The notes under the pieces: generated by a model
What the model saw: only the letters and a program-made list of their open reading frames with translations
Told to the model about the DNA's origin: nothing
Database searches by the model: none
Part shown: piece by piece, positions 1-8,206 of the stretch
How positions within the stretch are numbered: the first letter of the stretch is position 1
Layout of the letters: the number at the start of each line of letters is the position of its first letter
Program-made: the position numbers and the translations under genes
DNA from: Mesobacillus persicus
GTDB taxonomy: Bacteria > Bacillota > Bacilli > Bacillales > Cytobacillaceae
Direction of reading: 5' to 3'
DNA: 64,000 nucleotides
Assembly (NCBI RefSeq): GCF_900109925.1
Contig: NZ_FOBW01000004.1
Span: forward strand, 124,001-188,000

Positions 1-806
1 ACGTGGGGAACGACAATTCCAATGAATCCAATTGGGCCTGCTATGGCTACCGCTCCACCTGAAAGAAAAATGACGATTATACCGGCCCCGAGTTTGACAA
101 GCCCTGTATTGAGACCAAGTCCCTTTGCTACATCTTCCCCCATCGATAAAACATTCATTTTAGGTGAAAGAATCATCGCTGCTACCCAACCAGCTAATAG
201 ATAGGGAAAAACACTTGCCAAGTTTTCAAGTTTTCTCCCCTGTACCGAACCTGCTAGCCAAAAAAGCACCTGTTCTAGAGCGGCTTCATTAAGAACGAGC
301 AACCCTTGTGTAAAAGATGAAAACATCGCTGCAATAGCTGCCCCAGCAAGAGTAAGCTTCATTGGCGTAAGCCCTTCCCGACCAGTAGAACCAATGACAT
401 AAACACTGATTGCTGCAACAGCCGCACCAAGGAACGCAATCCATGTATAGGCTTGTAAACTTCCAACCGAAAAAAGAGAAACCGCTACCACAACCGCAAA
501 GCCTGCACCGGCATTGACACCGAAAATCCCCGGTGAAGCAAGAGGGTTTTTCGTTAACGTCTGCATCAATACCCCGGCCATTGCTAAGCTTGCACCCACG
601 GTTGCTGCGATTAATGCCCTTGGAAGTCGAACAGATTCGATAATAATATGTTCATTTGTACCATTAAAATCAGTAAATGCCTGATAAGCCATCTTCCAGC
701 TTGTTTCTGTATATCCATAAACAATACTTGCACATGCTAAAAATATCATTGCGACCATGGAGATTACCAGGCCAACCCATCGTTGACCAGAAGTTTTCAG
801 TAGCAT
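1..806 (-). CDS. FecCD-family iron-siderophore ABC transporter permease (3' end outside window)
   Basis: Membrane permease of an iron(III)-siderophore or iron-citrate importer of the BtuC/FecCD family. The reverse strand reads from an ATG at 806 (GAAGGG ribosome site upstream) and stays open to the window edge, about 268 residues. It begins MLLKTSGQRW and is strongly hydrophobic. The family signature RLPRALIAATVGASLAMAG is followed by an NPLASPGIFGVNAGA segment, both typical of FecCD permeases, and by GPIGFIGIVVPH near the edge. It is divergent from the substrate-binding lipoprotein at 1048, and a Fur-like site lies by its promoter. A second permease and an ATPase are expected beyond the window. 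The substrate is inferred from family only. Confidence 0.9.
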   Translation of the reverse strand, partial: MLLKTSGQRWVGLVISMVAMIFLACASIVYGYTETSWKMAYQAFTDFNGTNEHIIIESVRLPRALIAATVGASLAMAGVLMQTLTKNPLASPGIFGVNAGAGFAVVVAVSLFSVGSLQAYTWIAFLGAAVAAISVYVIGSTGREGLTPMKLTLAGAAIAAMFSSFTQGLLVLNEAALEQVLFWLAGSVQGRKLENLASVFPYLLAGWVAAMILSPKMNVLSMGEDVAKGLGLNTGLVKLGAGIIVIFLSGGAVAIAGPIGFIGIVVPH

Positions 807-861
807 AATAATTTACCCTTCCAATTAGCATAATAATTTCATCATTTTTTCAAATACCTTT

Positions 862-891
862 AGTCTATTGCACCTAGACAAGGGGTGTCAA
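862..891 (-). promoter_or_regulatory. Candidate promoter of the FecCD permease
   Basis: On the minus strand TTGACA (886-891) is followed after 18 bp by TAGACT (862-867). The -35 is perfect and the -10 matches 4 of 6. A Fur-like sequence lies immediately upstream (898-912). Confidence 0.45.
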
Positions 892-897
892 TGAGTA

Positions 898-912
898 TGA
901 GAATCGTTTTCA
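898..912. promoter_or_regulatory. Fur-like box (permease side)
   Basis: TGAGAATCGTTTTCA has the 7-1-7 layout of Bacillus Fur/PerR boxes (TGATAATNATTATCA) with three mismatches. It abuts the -35 of the permease promoter. It is weaker than the box at 1003-1017. Confidence 0.45.
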
Positions 913-959
913 CTTTGTTCATTATTTTGTAATGAATAATAATTTTTTGATAAATACTG

Positions 960-988
960 TTGACACTATATATAAAGAATTTTATCAT
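960..988 (+). promoter_or_regulatory. Sigma-A promoter of the siderophore-binding lipoprotein gene
   Basis: TTGACA at 960-965, a 17-bp spacer, then TATCAT at 983-988. Transcription would start near 995, just before the Fur box at 1003-1017, so Fur binding would block the promoter. Confidence 0.7.
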
Positions 989-1002
989 AAAGATGCACTA
1001 AA

Positions 1003-1017
1003 TGAAAATGATTATCA
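1003..1017. promoter_or_regulatory. Fur box
   Basis: TGAAAATGATTATCA matches the Bacillus Fur 7-1-7 consensus TGATAATNATTATCA with one mismatch. It sits between the promoter and start codon of the binding-protein gene, as expected for iron-dependent repression. Confidence 0.8.
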
Positions 1018-1047
1018 TTCACAGTTAAAAGTAGGAGGAAACCAAAA

Positions 1048-2022
1048 ATGAAACAATCAAAACTGTTCTTATTGACGATCTTATCGTTAGTAGCCATGTT
1101 CATGCTAACAGCATGTGGTGGAAATAACGATGAAGCAGAGGAAACAAAGGAACCTAATACAACTGAAGAAGAAAGTACAAGTTATACCGTTGAAAATGCT
1201 ATGGAAACAGTAACCCTTGATAAAACACCTGAAAGAGTCGTTATTTTAACAAATGAAGGTACAGAAGCATTACTAGCTTTAGGTGTAAAACCTGTGGGGG
1301 CAGTTCAATCCTGGACAGGCGATCCATGGTATGATCATATTGCTTCCGAAATGGAAGGCGTTGAGGTTGTTGGATTGGAAAGCCAGGTGAACGTTGAGGC
1401 GATTGCTGCTTTACAACCTGATTTAATCATCGGGAACAAAATGCGCCAAGAAGACATTTATGAACAGCTTAAGGCAATCGCTCCAACCGTCTTTGCCGAA
1501 ACACTTCGTGGTAACTGGAAAGAAAACTTCGAACTTTATGCAAAAGCAGTTAATAAAGAAGAAGAAGGCAACCAAGTACTTGCCGATTATGATAACCGTA
1601 TTAAAGAAATTCAGACTGAGCTTGGTGATGATGTAAATAAAGAGGTCTCCATGGTTCGCTTTATGGCTGGCGACGTTCGAATTTATCACAAAGATAGTTT
1701 CTCCGGAGTAATTTTAGAACAGATTGGCTTTGCCCGCCCTGAGAGTCAAGATGTTGATGATTTTGCGGAGATGAATGCAACAAAAGAACGAATTCCTGCA
1801 ATGGATGGAGACATTCTCTTTTATTTCACATATGAATCGGGGGATGGCGAAGCGACGAATCTGGAAAAAGAATGGATTGAAGATCCATTATTTAAAAATC
1901 TAGAAGTAGCTAAAACTGGCGAGGTTCACAAAGTAGAAGATGCCGTTTGGAATACAGCTGGTGGTGTCATTGCAGCAAACTTAATGCTTGATGATATTGA
2001 GAAGCATTTTTTAAGTGAATAA
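1048..2022 (+). CDS. Iron-siderophore ABC transporter substrate-binding lipoprotein
   Basis: Extracellular lipoprotein that captures an iron(III) complex and hands it to the FecCD permease encoded divergently. The 324-residue protein has a lipoprotein signal peptide with lipobox LTAC (Cys23), then an acidic, Thr/Glu-rich linker. Its cluster A-II/FepB-type fold is indicated by the segments TPERVVILTNEGTEALLALG and LQPDLIIG, which are typical of the TroA-like helical-backbone family. It resembles B. subtilis YfmC (iron-citrate). The substrate is not proven. The start has AGGAGG eight bases upstream. A Fur box precedes the gene and a strong terminator follows it. Confidence 0.9.
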   Translation: MKQSKLFLLTILSLVAMFMLTACGGNNDEAEETKEPNTTEEESTSYTVENAMETVTLDKTPERVVILTNEGTEALLALGVKPVGAVQSWTGDPWYDHIASEMEGVEVVGLESQVNVEAIAALQPDLIIGNKMRQEDIYEQLKAIAPTVFAETLRGNWKENFELYAKAVNKEEEGNQVLADYDNRIKEIQTELGDDVNKEVSMVRFMAGDVRIYHKDSFSGVILEQIGFARPESQDVDDFAEMNATKERIPAMDGDILFYFTYESGDGEATNLEKEWIEDPLFKNLEVAKTGEVHKVEDAVWNTAGGVIAANLMLDDIEKHFLSE

Positions 2023-2030
2023 CTAGGACA

Positions 2031-2063
2031 AAGCCCAACCTAGGGCACTAGGTTGGGCTTTTT
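2031..2063 (+). terminator. Rho-independent terminator of the siderophore-binding gene
   Basis: Perfect 13-bp stem AAGCCCAACCTAG / CTAGGTTGGGCTT with a 4-base loop, followed by TTT. Confidence 0.9.
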
Positions 2064-2065
2064 CT

Positions 2066-2182
2066 ATGGTGACCGTTTTTTTCGATTGATACTTATTTTG
2101 GGCTTCATGAAGCTTTCATGGTGACCGTTTTTTTCCGATTGATACTAATTTAGGGCCTCATGAAGCTTTCATGGTGACCGTA
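2066..2182. repeat. Tandem repeat array A (52/53-bp unit)
   Basis: Two full units and a partial third start at 2066, 2118 and 2171 (spacings 52 and 53). Each begins ATGGTGACCG, runs through a T-tract and ends around a palindrome close to GCTTCATGAAGC. It lies between convergent genes. The CATGAA-N5-CAT core is shared with array B and GGTGACC with arrays C and D. Confidence 0.85.
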
Positions 2183-2193
2183 CTAGCTAATGT

Positions 2194-2226
2194 AAAAAAG
2201 GAACCATTGCGTAAACAATGGTCCCT
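2194..2226 (-). terminator. Terminator of the rodA-like gene
   Basis: Reverse strand: a 10-bp stem with one mismatch (GGGACCATTG / CAATGGTTCC) followed by TTTTTT, just after the stop codon at 2231. Confidence 0.8.
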
Positions 2227-2230
2227 CTTA

Positions 2231-3403
2231 TTAATCAGAAGTAGAAAACATGTATTTTTTATAGTGATATCGTATCGAGAATATCAAGCTAACCGCCAGC
2301 ATATTCCCCATTAGTGAGCTTCCCCCATAGCTAACGAAGGGAAGTGGAATCCCCGTAATCGGCAAAAGGCCGATGGTCATTCCGATATTTTGAAACACAT
2401 GAAACGTAATCATGCTTATGACACCTACGCAAAGATACGTGTAAAAGTCATTCTTCGTTTCCATCCCCACTTTTGTTATCTGATAAATTAACAAAAAGAA
2501 TAAACTAATTAGGACACTCGCCCCAACGAACCCAAACTCTTCGCCAACTACACTAAAGATAAAGTCGGTATGACTTTCTGGCAGGTATACCTCACGCGTT
2601 CCATACCCTTTTCCTGTTGTTTCTCCAGAACCAATTGCCAGCAGCGATCTGGTTAACTGGAAGCCGGTTGTACTTTGATAATTATAGGGATCCAGCCAGG
2701 AATAAATCCGACCGAATTGATACTCTCGAACACCTAAATACTTTTCAAGAATTTCTGGTTTCCATAAAACCAAATAAAAGATGGCCCCAATTAGGGATAC
2801 TCCAACGCTAAAAATAGGCAGAAGAATTTTCCATGTAATACCTGATATAAATACCATTCCGAGCATGATAGCAATAAAAACCAACGATGTCCCAAGGTCC
2901 TGCTTGATAACAAGGATAAGCGGAAGCAAGGTAATGAGTCCGATTTTTATCAATAGCCAAAAATCAGTTCCTATCGTCTTTATCGTGTTTTTTTGATGAT
3001 GATCAAAAATAGCTCTTGCAAGGGCAAGTATGATAAATACCTTAACGAATTCAGATGGCTGTATGGAACCTACCCCTGGGAAGACAAACCAGTTTTTTGC
3101 ACCATTGATGACAGGGGCAATACTTGATGGTGCAACGATTAAGAAACCTAAAGCGGCTATCCCTAAGCCATAGGCATACCAAGTCAATTTTTTCAGTTGG
3201 TCAGAATCCAGTCTTATCACTATAGCAATAATAACTACCCCTACTGCATACCAAACAATCTGTTTGGCTAGGAAGTTTTCACTGTACTGTCCGGTTGCTT
3301 GCGCACTATAAATAGATACACAACTTGCTAAAAATAGGAGCATTAATACTAAAACAAGGCCAAAATCGAGCCTAGAGTTATTTTTTTGATTGGAAGTCAT
3401 CAT
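2231..3403 (-). CDS. rodA: RodA/FtsW/SpoVE-family peptidoglycan glycosyltransferase
   Basis: SEDS-family polymerase that builds glycan strands from lipid II with a partner class B penicillin-binding protein. It has 390 residues and about ten hydrophobic segments. Family motifs read NGAKNWFVFPG, QPSEFVKV, QDLGT, YLPESHTDFIFSVVGEEFG and the C-terminal LPFVSYGGSS. The Asp in ESHTDF corresponds to the catalytic position of RodA/FtsW proteins. The length and the GREVYLPESHTDF-like loop fit RodA better than FtsW; SpoVE-like use cannot be excluded. The start is the first of two ATGs behind AAGGGG. It is monocistronic with its own terminator and is flanked on both sides by repeat arrays. Confidence 0.88.
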   Translation of the reverse strand: MMTSNQKNNSRLDFGLVLVLMLLFLASCVSIYSAQATGQYSENFLAKQIVWYAVGVVIIAIVIRLDSDQLKKLTWYAYGLGIAALGFLIVAPSSIAPVINGAKNWFVFPGVGSIQPSEFVKVFIILALARAIFDHHQKNTIKTIGTDFWLLIKIGLITLLPLILVIKQDLGTSLVFIAIMLGMVFISGITWKILLPIFSVGVSLIGAIFYLVLWKPEILEKYLGVREYQFGRIYSWLDPYNYQSTTGFQLTRSLLAIGSGETTGKGYGTREVYLPESHTDFIFSVVGEEFGFVGASVLISLFFLLIYQITKVGMETKNDFYTYLCVGVISMITFHVFQNIGMTIGLLPITGIPLPFVSYGGSSLMGNMLAVSLIFSIRYHYKKYMFSTSD

Positions 3404-3981
3404 CTTTTCCCCTTTAATGAAGAACTGTACAATACTTCATTATATTTTTTTCGACAAGAAATAACAACATCCAAGTGAAGATTGGGTAAGTTTTACATAA
3501 ACAAACTGAATTAATAACTGTTTTTTGAGGGAGTTAGGCATACCAAAAGTATTCGTAATGTAATTTAGCTTCATGTGAACCTCATGACGGATACACTGAG
3601 GGTCTTGCCTTCGTTTCGTGCTGCATGAACGCCTCATAGAGCACAAATTCTGGTCCTTCCCTGTGTTTTCGTGCTCCATGAACGCCTCATAGAGCACAAA
3701 TTCTGATCCTTCCCTTGTTTTCGTGCTCCATGAACGCTTCATAGAGCACAAACTCTGGTCCTTCCCCTGTTTTCGTGCTCCATGAACCCTTCATGGCTCA
3801 TTCTGGTTTTCGTGGTGCGAGTTTATGTATAAAAAAGAAGTTTTGCAGTTAAAATTTGTCTAATTTGTGAACGACTCCAAACAAAACTTAACAAAACTTG
3901 ACGATTTATGAAAATTGTCACACTCTTTTAACCGATTTTCGTTTATTTTAGTAATAGTTCGTTAAAGGTGGTGAAATTAAA
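3404..3981. other. 578-bp intergenic region between divergent rodA and tungstate operon
   Basis: The middle is filled by repeat array B (3563-3822). A 103-codon reverse reading frame here is simply the repeat read in frame and has no ribosome site, so it is not called. The right end is AT-rich (3840-3980) and must hold the tungstate-operon promoter, but no good -35/-10 pair was found. Confidence 0.7.
3563..3822. repeat. Tandem repeat array B (52/53-bp unit)
   Basis: Four clear units start at 3616, 3669, 3721 and 3773 (spacings 53, 52, 52). A degenerate unit lies 52 bp further left. Each unit has the inverted repeat GTGCTC...GAGCAC around CATGAACGCCTCAT, then a pyrimidine-rich half with TCCTTCCCTG. 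It lies between divergent genes. Confidence 0.9.
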
Positions 3982-4896
3982 ATGCAAGATAGCACATATA
4001 CGCCGGATGAGATTGCCGCTATGTTTAAGATTTCAAAGCATACTGTTTATGAGCTGATCAAACGAGGTGAATTGAACGCGTTTAAAGTTGGAAATAAAAT
4101 GCGGATTGAACAAGCAGAGTTGGACCGTTATAAACAGACGAAAGCCTCTAACGTAAAGGTTCATTCAGCATCTACATCAAATCAGGCATATACTTTAAAA
4201 CTTGCGGGTAGCCATGATTTTCTTGTTGAGTATCTAGTTAGGTATGCGGCGAATGAATCAGCTGGGCTTGCTATTCAACCCAGTTATATTGGTAGTCTTG
4301 AAGGATTGATGATGTTGTATCGTGGCAGCGCTGACATGGCAGCCATCCATCTTCTGGATCCTACTTCTCAAGAATATAATCTACCTTTTATTCGCCAATT
4401 ATTTGTTCATGAGCCAATCACTGTTATCCGATTAGCGTCGAGAGAACAAGGACTGATTGTCGCAAAGGGAAATCCCAAAAACATCACAACCGTAGAGGAC
4501 TTAGCTCGGAAGGATGTAACGATTGTAAATCGGCAAAAAGGGGCAGGTACTCGCTTCCTTCTCGACTCTTTTCTAGCGGACAAGGACATTAATCCTAACT
4601 CGATAAAGGGTTATGAAAATGAGGAATGGAACCACCTTGGTGCCGCATCCCATATCAGCCGTGGATCCGCTGATGTAGCATTCGGTATCAAATATGCAGC
4701 AAGTCAACTTGGACTCGATTTTATTCCTGTGACGAGTGAAAAATTTGACCTAGTATTTCGATGGACCGAAGAAAATAAGGCGGCACTAGAACATCTGCTA
4801 GACCTGATTCACTTCACTACTTTTAAGGATAGCATCTTACAGCTCGAGGGCTATGATGCAAGTGAACTTGGAAAAATTATTTTCGAACACAAATAA
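3982..4896 (+). CDS. HTH-PBP transcriptional regulator of the tungstate transport operon
   Basis: Predicted oxyanion-sensing regulator of 304 residues. Residues 6-42 (YTPDEIAAMFKISKHTVYEL onward) form an excisionase/MerR-like helix-turn-helix. The rest resembles the periplasmic-binding-protein-like domain (PBP_like) often fused to ModE-type or excisionase-type HTH in molybdate/tungstate regulators, with segments such as GSHDFLVEYL, NRQKGAGTRFLLD and GSADVAFGIKYAA. It is first in the tupABC operon, only 16 bases before tupA. Sensing of tungstate or molybdate by the PBP-like part is inferred from domain architecture and position. Confidence 0.85.
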   Translation: MQDSTYTPDEIAAMFKISKHTVYELIKRGELNAFKVGNKMRIEQAELDRYKQTKASNVKVHSASTSNQAYTLKLAGSHDFLVEYLVRYAANESAGLAIQPSYIGSLEGLMMLYRGSADMAAIHLLDPTSQEYNLPFIRQLFVHEPITVIRLASREQGLIVAKGNPKNITTVEDLARKDVTIVNRQKGAGTRFLLDSFLADKDINPNSIKGYENEEWNHLGAASHISRGSADVAFGIKYAASQLGLDFIPVTSEKFDLVFRWTEENKAALEHLLDLIHFTTFKDSILQLEGYDASELGKIIFEHK

Positions 4897-4912
4897 TGGA
4901 GGAAAAACAAAT

Positions 4913-5785
4913 ATGAAAAACAAATTACTATCCCTATCTTTTGTTTTATTTTTAGCTTTAATGACAGCTTGCTCCAGCTCTGACACGAACAATGCAGAAG
5001 AACCAGAAACAACAAATGAGCCAGAAACAACTGAAGTTGAGACGACTGATTTGATTCTTGCTACAACAACAAGTACCCAAGATAGCGGTTTACTAGATGT
5101 TTTAATTCCAATGTTTGAAGAAGAAAACCCCTATAATGTTAAGACAATCGCTGTTGGAACGGGACAGGCCCTTGAAATGGGTGTGAACGGTGAGGCAGAT
5201 ACCCTCCTTACCCATGCACCAGTTGCTGAAAAAGAACTTGTTGACAATGGAGATGTCCTAAACTATCAACAAGTGATGTACAATGACTTTGTTGTCGTCG
5301 GACCTTCTTCTGACCCTGCAGGCATTAAAGGATTATCTACAAATGAAGCTTTCACCAAGATCTTCGAGGCTGAATCTGTATTTGTTTCCCGAGGCGATGA
5401 CTCTGGTACCCATAAAAAGGAACTGTCATTATGGACAGCTGCTGACCTTGATCCCGCCGGAAACAGCGCTTATTTGGAAACAGGACAAGGAATGGGGAAT
5501 AGCTTACAAGTTGCCGCAGAGAAGCAAGGCTATATTTTAACTGACCGTGCTACTTATCTTGCGCAAAAAGACAATTTAGGAGAATTTGAGGTTCTTGTCG
5601 AGGGAGACGAAAATCTACTAAATATTTATCATGTTATGGAAGTAAATCCTGATAAAAATGATAAGATTAATGCTGAAGGTGCAAAAGCCTTTGTTGAGTT
5701 TATGGTTAGTGAGGAAGCATTCAAAACAATTTCCGAATTCGGAATGGAAGACTACGGTCAGCCACTATTCTTCTTATTTGAATAA
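4913..5785 (+). CDS. tupA: Tungstate ABC transporter substrate-binding lipoprotein TupA
   Basis: Binds tungstate outside the membrane for import by TupBC. An upstream in-frame ATG at 4853 lies inside the previous gene; the ATG at 4913 follows GGAGG and opens a lipoprotein signal with lipobox MTAC (Cys20), giving 290 residues. The mature part begins with the TupA-type oxyanion-binding segment ILATTTSTQDSGLLDVL. Later SRGDDSGTHKKEL and GQGMGNSLQVA match the family. TupA rather than ModA/WtpA is favoured by this TTTSTQDSGLLD signature and the TupB-like permease. Specificity for tungstate over molybdate is a family inference. Confidence 0.9.
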   Translation: MKNKLLSLSFVLFLALMTACSSSDTNNAEEPETTNEPETTEVETTDLILATTTSTQDSGLLDVLIPMFEEENPYNVKTIAVGTGQALEMGVNGEADTLLTHAPVAEKELVDNGDVLNYQQVMYNDFVVVGPSSDPAGIKGLSTNEAFTKIFEAESVFVSRGDDSGTHKKELSLWTAADLDPAGNSAYLETGQGMGNSLQVAAEKQGYILTDRATYLAQKDNLGEFEVLVEGDENLLNIYHVMEVNPDKNDKINAEGAKAFVEFMVSEEAFKTISEFGMEDYGQPLFFLFE

Positions 5786-5821
5786 TCGTAATATAAATTT
5801 TTAAAAGAGAGCTTGATTCAG

Positions 5822-6523
5822 ATGGATTTATTACTAGAAGGACTCAAAAAAGCAATAGAAATGGTACTAGCAGCCGACCCTATTATCGTTGAAATCACGT
5901 TGAGAACGCTAAAGGTTTCAATGACAGCAATCATAATTAGTACATTAATCGGGATTCCTTTAGGGATGTTTCTCGGCTTGGTGAAGTTTCCAGGTCGCAA
6001 GCTTATTCTTGTCATCATTAATATTGGCATGGGATTACCGCCTGTTGTTGCTGGCCTGTGGATTACCCTACTTTTATGGAGATCTGGGCCACTTGGCGAT
6101 TATTCACTTCTTTATACAGAGACAGCGATAATTATTGCCCAAACGCTCGTTTCGCTACCGATTGTTACAGCCTTAACAGCAACTGCGTTCCAGCAAATTA
6201 ATGAAAAAATGATCCTTCAGGTAAAAGCACTCGGGGCAACACGCCTGCAGTTGGTGTGGATTCTGATGAAAGAAAGCAAACTTGCCCTCCTTGCAGCGAT
6301 TATCGCAGGGTTTGGACGAGTTATTGCTGAGGTTGGTGCAGCGATGATGGTTGGCGGGAATATTAGCGGTGACACAAGAATTCTTACGACCTCGATTGTG
6401 ATGGAAGTGTCAAAGGGGAATTTTGATATTGCGTTGGCCTTGAGTTTTATTTTAATGACTCTCGCATTTCTCATTACCTTCCTCCTAACTTTTTTACAGC
6501 AAAGGAAGCGATCCCATGAATAG
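5822..6523 (+). CDS. tupB: Tungstate ABC transporter permease TupB
   Basis: Membrane channel of the tungstate importer, about 233 residues with five to six hydrophobic helices. The coupling (EAA-type) loop that contacts the ATPase reads KALGATRLQLVWILMKESK, with the RVIAEVGAAMMVGGNI segment after it. A TTG at 5813 would also open the frame, but the AGAGAG ribosome site at 5805-5810 is too close to it and well spaced for the ATG at 5822. The end overlaps tupC by eight bases, indicating translational coupling. Confidence 0.9.
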   Translation: MDLLLEGLKKAIEMVLAADPIIVEITLRTLKVSMTAIIISTLIGIPLGMFLGLVKFPGRKLILVIINIGMGLPPVVAGLWITLLLWRSGPLGDYSLLYTETAIIIAQTLVSLPIVTALTATAFQQINEKMILQVKALGATRLQLVWILMKESKLALLAAIIAGFGRVIAEVGAAMMVGGNISGDTRILTTSIVMEVSKGNFDIALALSFILMTLAFLITFLLTFLQQRKRSHE

Positions 6524-7250
6524 CCCTTTAATTACTCTGGAGAACATTGATATAAAAGCGAGGGAGCGAAGCATCTTATCCATTCCCTCTTTCGAACTCC
6601 AAAAAGGAGAGATTCTTGGGGTGATGGGACCAAATGGTGCTGGCAAAAGTACGCTACTGAAGACTCTAGCCTTGCTGGACCCACCTCAATCTGGGTCTAT
6701 TAAATTCCAAGGGCAAACCGTCTCTGACAGCTCGGCACTTGTTGTGCGGCGAAAGATTGCTGTTGCTCTCCAGCAATCCTTGCTGCTAGATACGAGTGTC
6801 TATCAAAATGTGGCCGTCGGACTAAAGATACGTAACAGACCTAAAAGAGAAATTAAAGAACAAGTCGCCTATTGGCTTGATGTTTTTAAAATAAGTCACT
6901 TAGCCAAAAAGCATGCGCATCATCTTTCAGGTGGTGAGGCACAGCGAGTAAATCTTGCGCGGGCAATGATTTTAGAACCTGAAGTGCTCTTCCTTGACGA
7001 ACCATTTTCTGCACTCGATTTTCCAACAAAAGTTCAGCTTTTGAAGGATATTAAACAGGTTGTTGAGGAGACAAACACTACAACGGTTTTCATCAGCCAT
7101 GACCTGATGGAGATTAAATACTTTACGAACCGCCTCGCGATTTTAATTGGCGGTGAAATAAAACAACATGGTCCCACAGAAGAAGTGCTAGCTTTCCCAA
7201 ATAGCGCTTCCGCCACCTTCATTGGTGAATGGAACCACCTCTTATCCTAG
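6516..7250 (+). CDS. tupC: Tungstate ABC transporter ATP-binding protein TupC
   Basis: ATPase subunit that powers TupAB. The 244-residue protein has Walker A GPNGAGKST (residues 38-46), Q-loop ALQQS, the signature LSGGEAQR (137-144), Walker B VLFLDEP (157-163) and H-loop ISHDL. There is no C-terminal TOBE-type regulatory domain, which fits TupC rather than ModC. It is the last gene of the operon, overlaps tupB, and is followed by a terminator at 7261. Confidence 0.92.
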   Translation: MNSPLITLENIDIKARERSILSIPSFELQKGEILGVMGPNGAGKSTLLKTLALLDPPQSGSIKFQGQTVSDSSALVVRRKIAVALQQSLLLDTSVYQNVAVGLKIRNRPKREIKEQVAYWLDVFKISHLAKKHAHHLSGGEAQRVNLARAMILEPEVLFLDEPFSALDFPTKVQLLKDIKQVVEETNTTTVFISHDLMEIKYFTNRLAILIGGEIKQHGPTEEVLAFPNSASATFIGEWNHLLS

Positions 7251-7260
7251 CTTTACCTTT

Positions 7261-7297
7261 GAGTGTCCTGGAACTCTTTCCTGGACACTCCTTTTTT
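7261..7297 (+). terminator. Terminator of the tungstate operon
   Basis: Stem GAGTGTCC / GGACACTC followed by CTTTTTT, directly after tupC. Confidence 0.85.
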
Positions 7298-7439
7298 GCT
7301 TAATTTCGATAATCTTTATTTAGCCAAATACCTTTATGAAGAATACAGTTAGGATTTTCATCTTCATACTTAAAAATATTTTCTTTTCTAGTTCTATTTA
7401 TGGTTCAATGATGATAATAAATGATTGGGAGGGATGGGT

Positions 7440-8195
7440 ATGAAGTATGCAATTGTAACTGGCGCATCAAAAGGGCTCGGTGAAGGGATTGCTAGAAAGT
7501 TGCTAGAGGAACAGGTAAAAGTGATTGCCGTTTCGCGCAGTGACAATGAAGAACTGCACGAAGTGGCTAGAAAAATTGACGGAGATTATCATTATTTTCG
7601 TTGCAACCTTGCCTCAACAGAAGAAACATTAGCCGTCTTCCAAAGGATCTCAGAGACCATTTTTCAACAGACAACCGAGGCCGTTTACTTAATTAATAAT
7701 GCCGGGATTGTCGATCCGATTGAAACAGTCGGGGATCTAAATGACACAGCGATTCTTGATAATGTTCAAATCAACTTAACAGCACCTGTATTAATTAGTA
7801 ACCTAATCATTAAACAGGCAGAGAAAACACAAATTCCCCTTACAATTGCTAATGTCACATCAGGAGCTGCCGAGCGGCCTGTTCATGGATGGAGCATCTA
7901 TTGCAGCACGAAAGCAGCTATTAATATGTTTACCCGGACGACTGGTCTAGAATTAGAAAACAAGGCAAGCTCGACAAAAATGATTGCCTATAGTCCAGGA
8001 ATCATGGATACTGACATGCAAACAACGATCCGTTCATCCACCGAGAAAGCCTTTTATGATGTGGATAAATTTAAGGAATATAAAGAAAAAGGGATGCTTA
8101 GATCCCCTGCTATCGTTGCGAACGCTCTCGTTAAACTTATGTTCGAAGGCAATCTTGAAAATGGGAAAGTGTATTATGTAAACGACTTACTATAA
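7440..8195 (+). CDS. SDR-family reductase, YueD / (S)-benzoin-forming benzil reductase type
   Basis: NAD(P)H-dependent short-chain dehydrogenase, 251 residues. Cofactor motif TGASKGLGEGIA lies at the N-terminus, NNAG near residue 90, and the catalytic Ser...Tyr-X3-Lys as S then YCSTK. The overall pattern, including the PGIMDTDMQ segment, resembles Bacillus YueD, which reduces diketones such as benzil in vitro. The natural substrate is unknown. GGGAGGG at 7427-7433 places the start at ATG 7440 rather than at the upstream TTG or ATG. It stands alone between the tungstate operon and a two-component system. Confidence 0.82.
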   Translation: MKYAIVTGASKGLGEGIARKLLEEQVKVIAVSRSDNEELHEVARKIDGDYHYFRCNLASTEETLAVFQRISETIFQQTTEAVYLINNAGIVDPIETVGDLNDTAILDNVQINLTAPVLISNLIIKQAEKTQIPLTIANVTSGAAERPVHGWSIYCSTKAAINMFTRTTGLELENKASSTKMIAYSPGIMDTDMQTTIRSSTEKAFYDVDKFKEYKEKGMLRSPAIVANALVKLMFEGNLENGKVYYVNDLL

Positions 8196-8206
8196 AGGGC
8201 TAGGAA

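Noticed and set aside
3440-3751. 103-codon minus-strand frame
   Set aside because: It is the 52-bp array B read in frame; no ribosome site and the peptide simply repeats.
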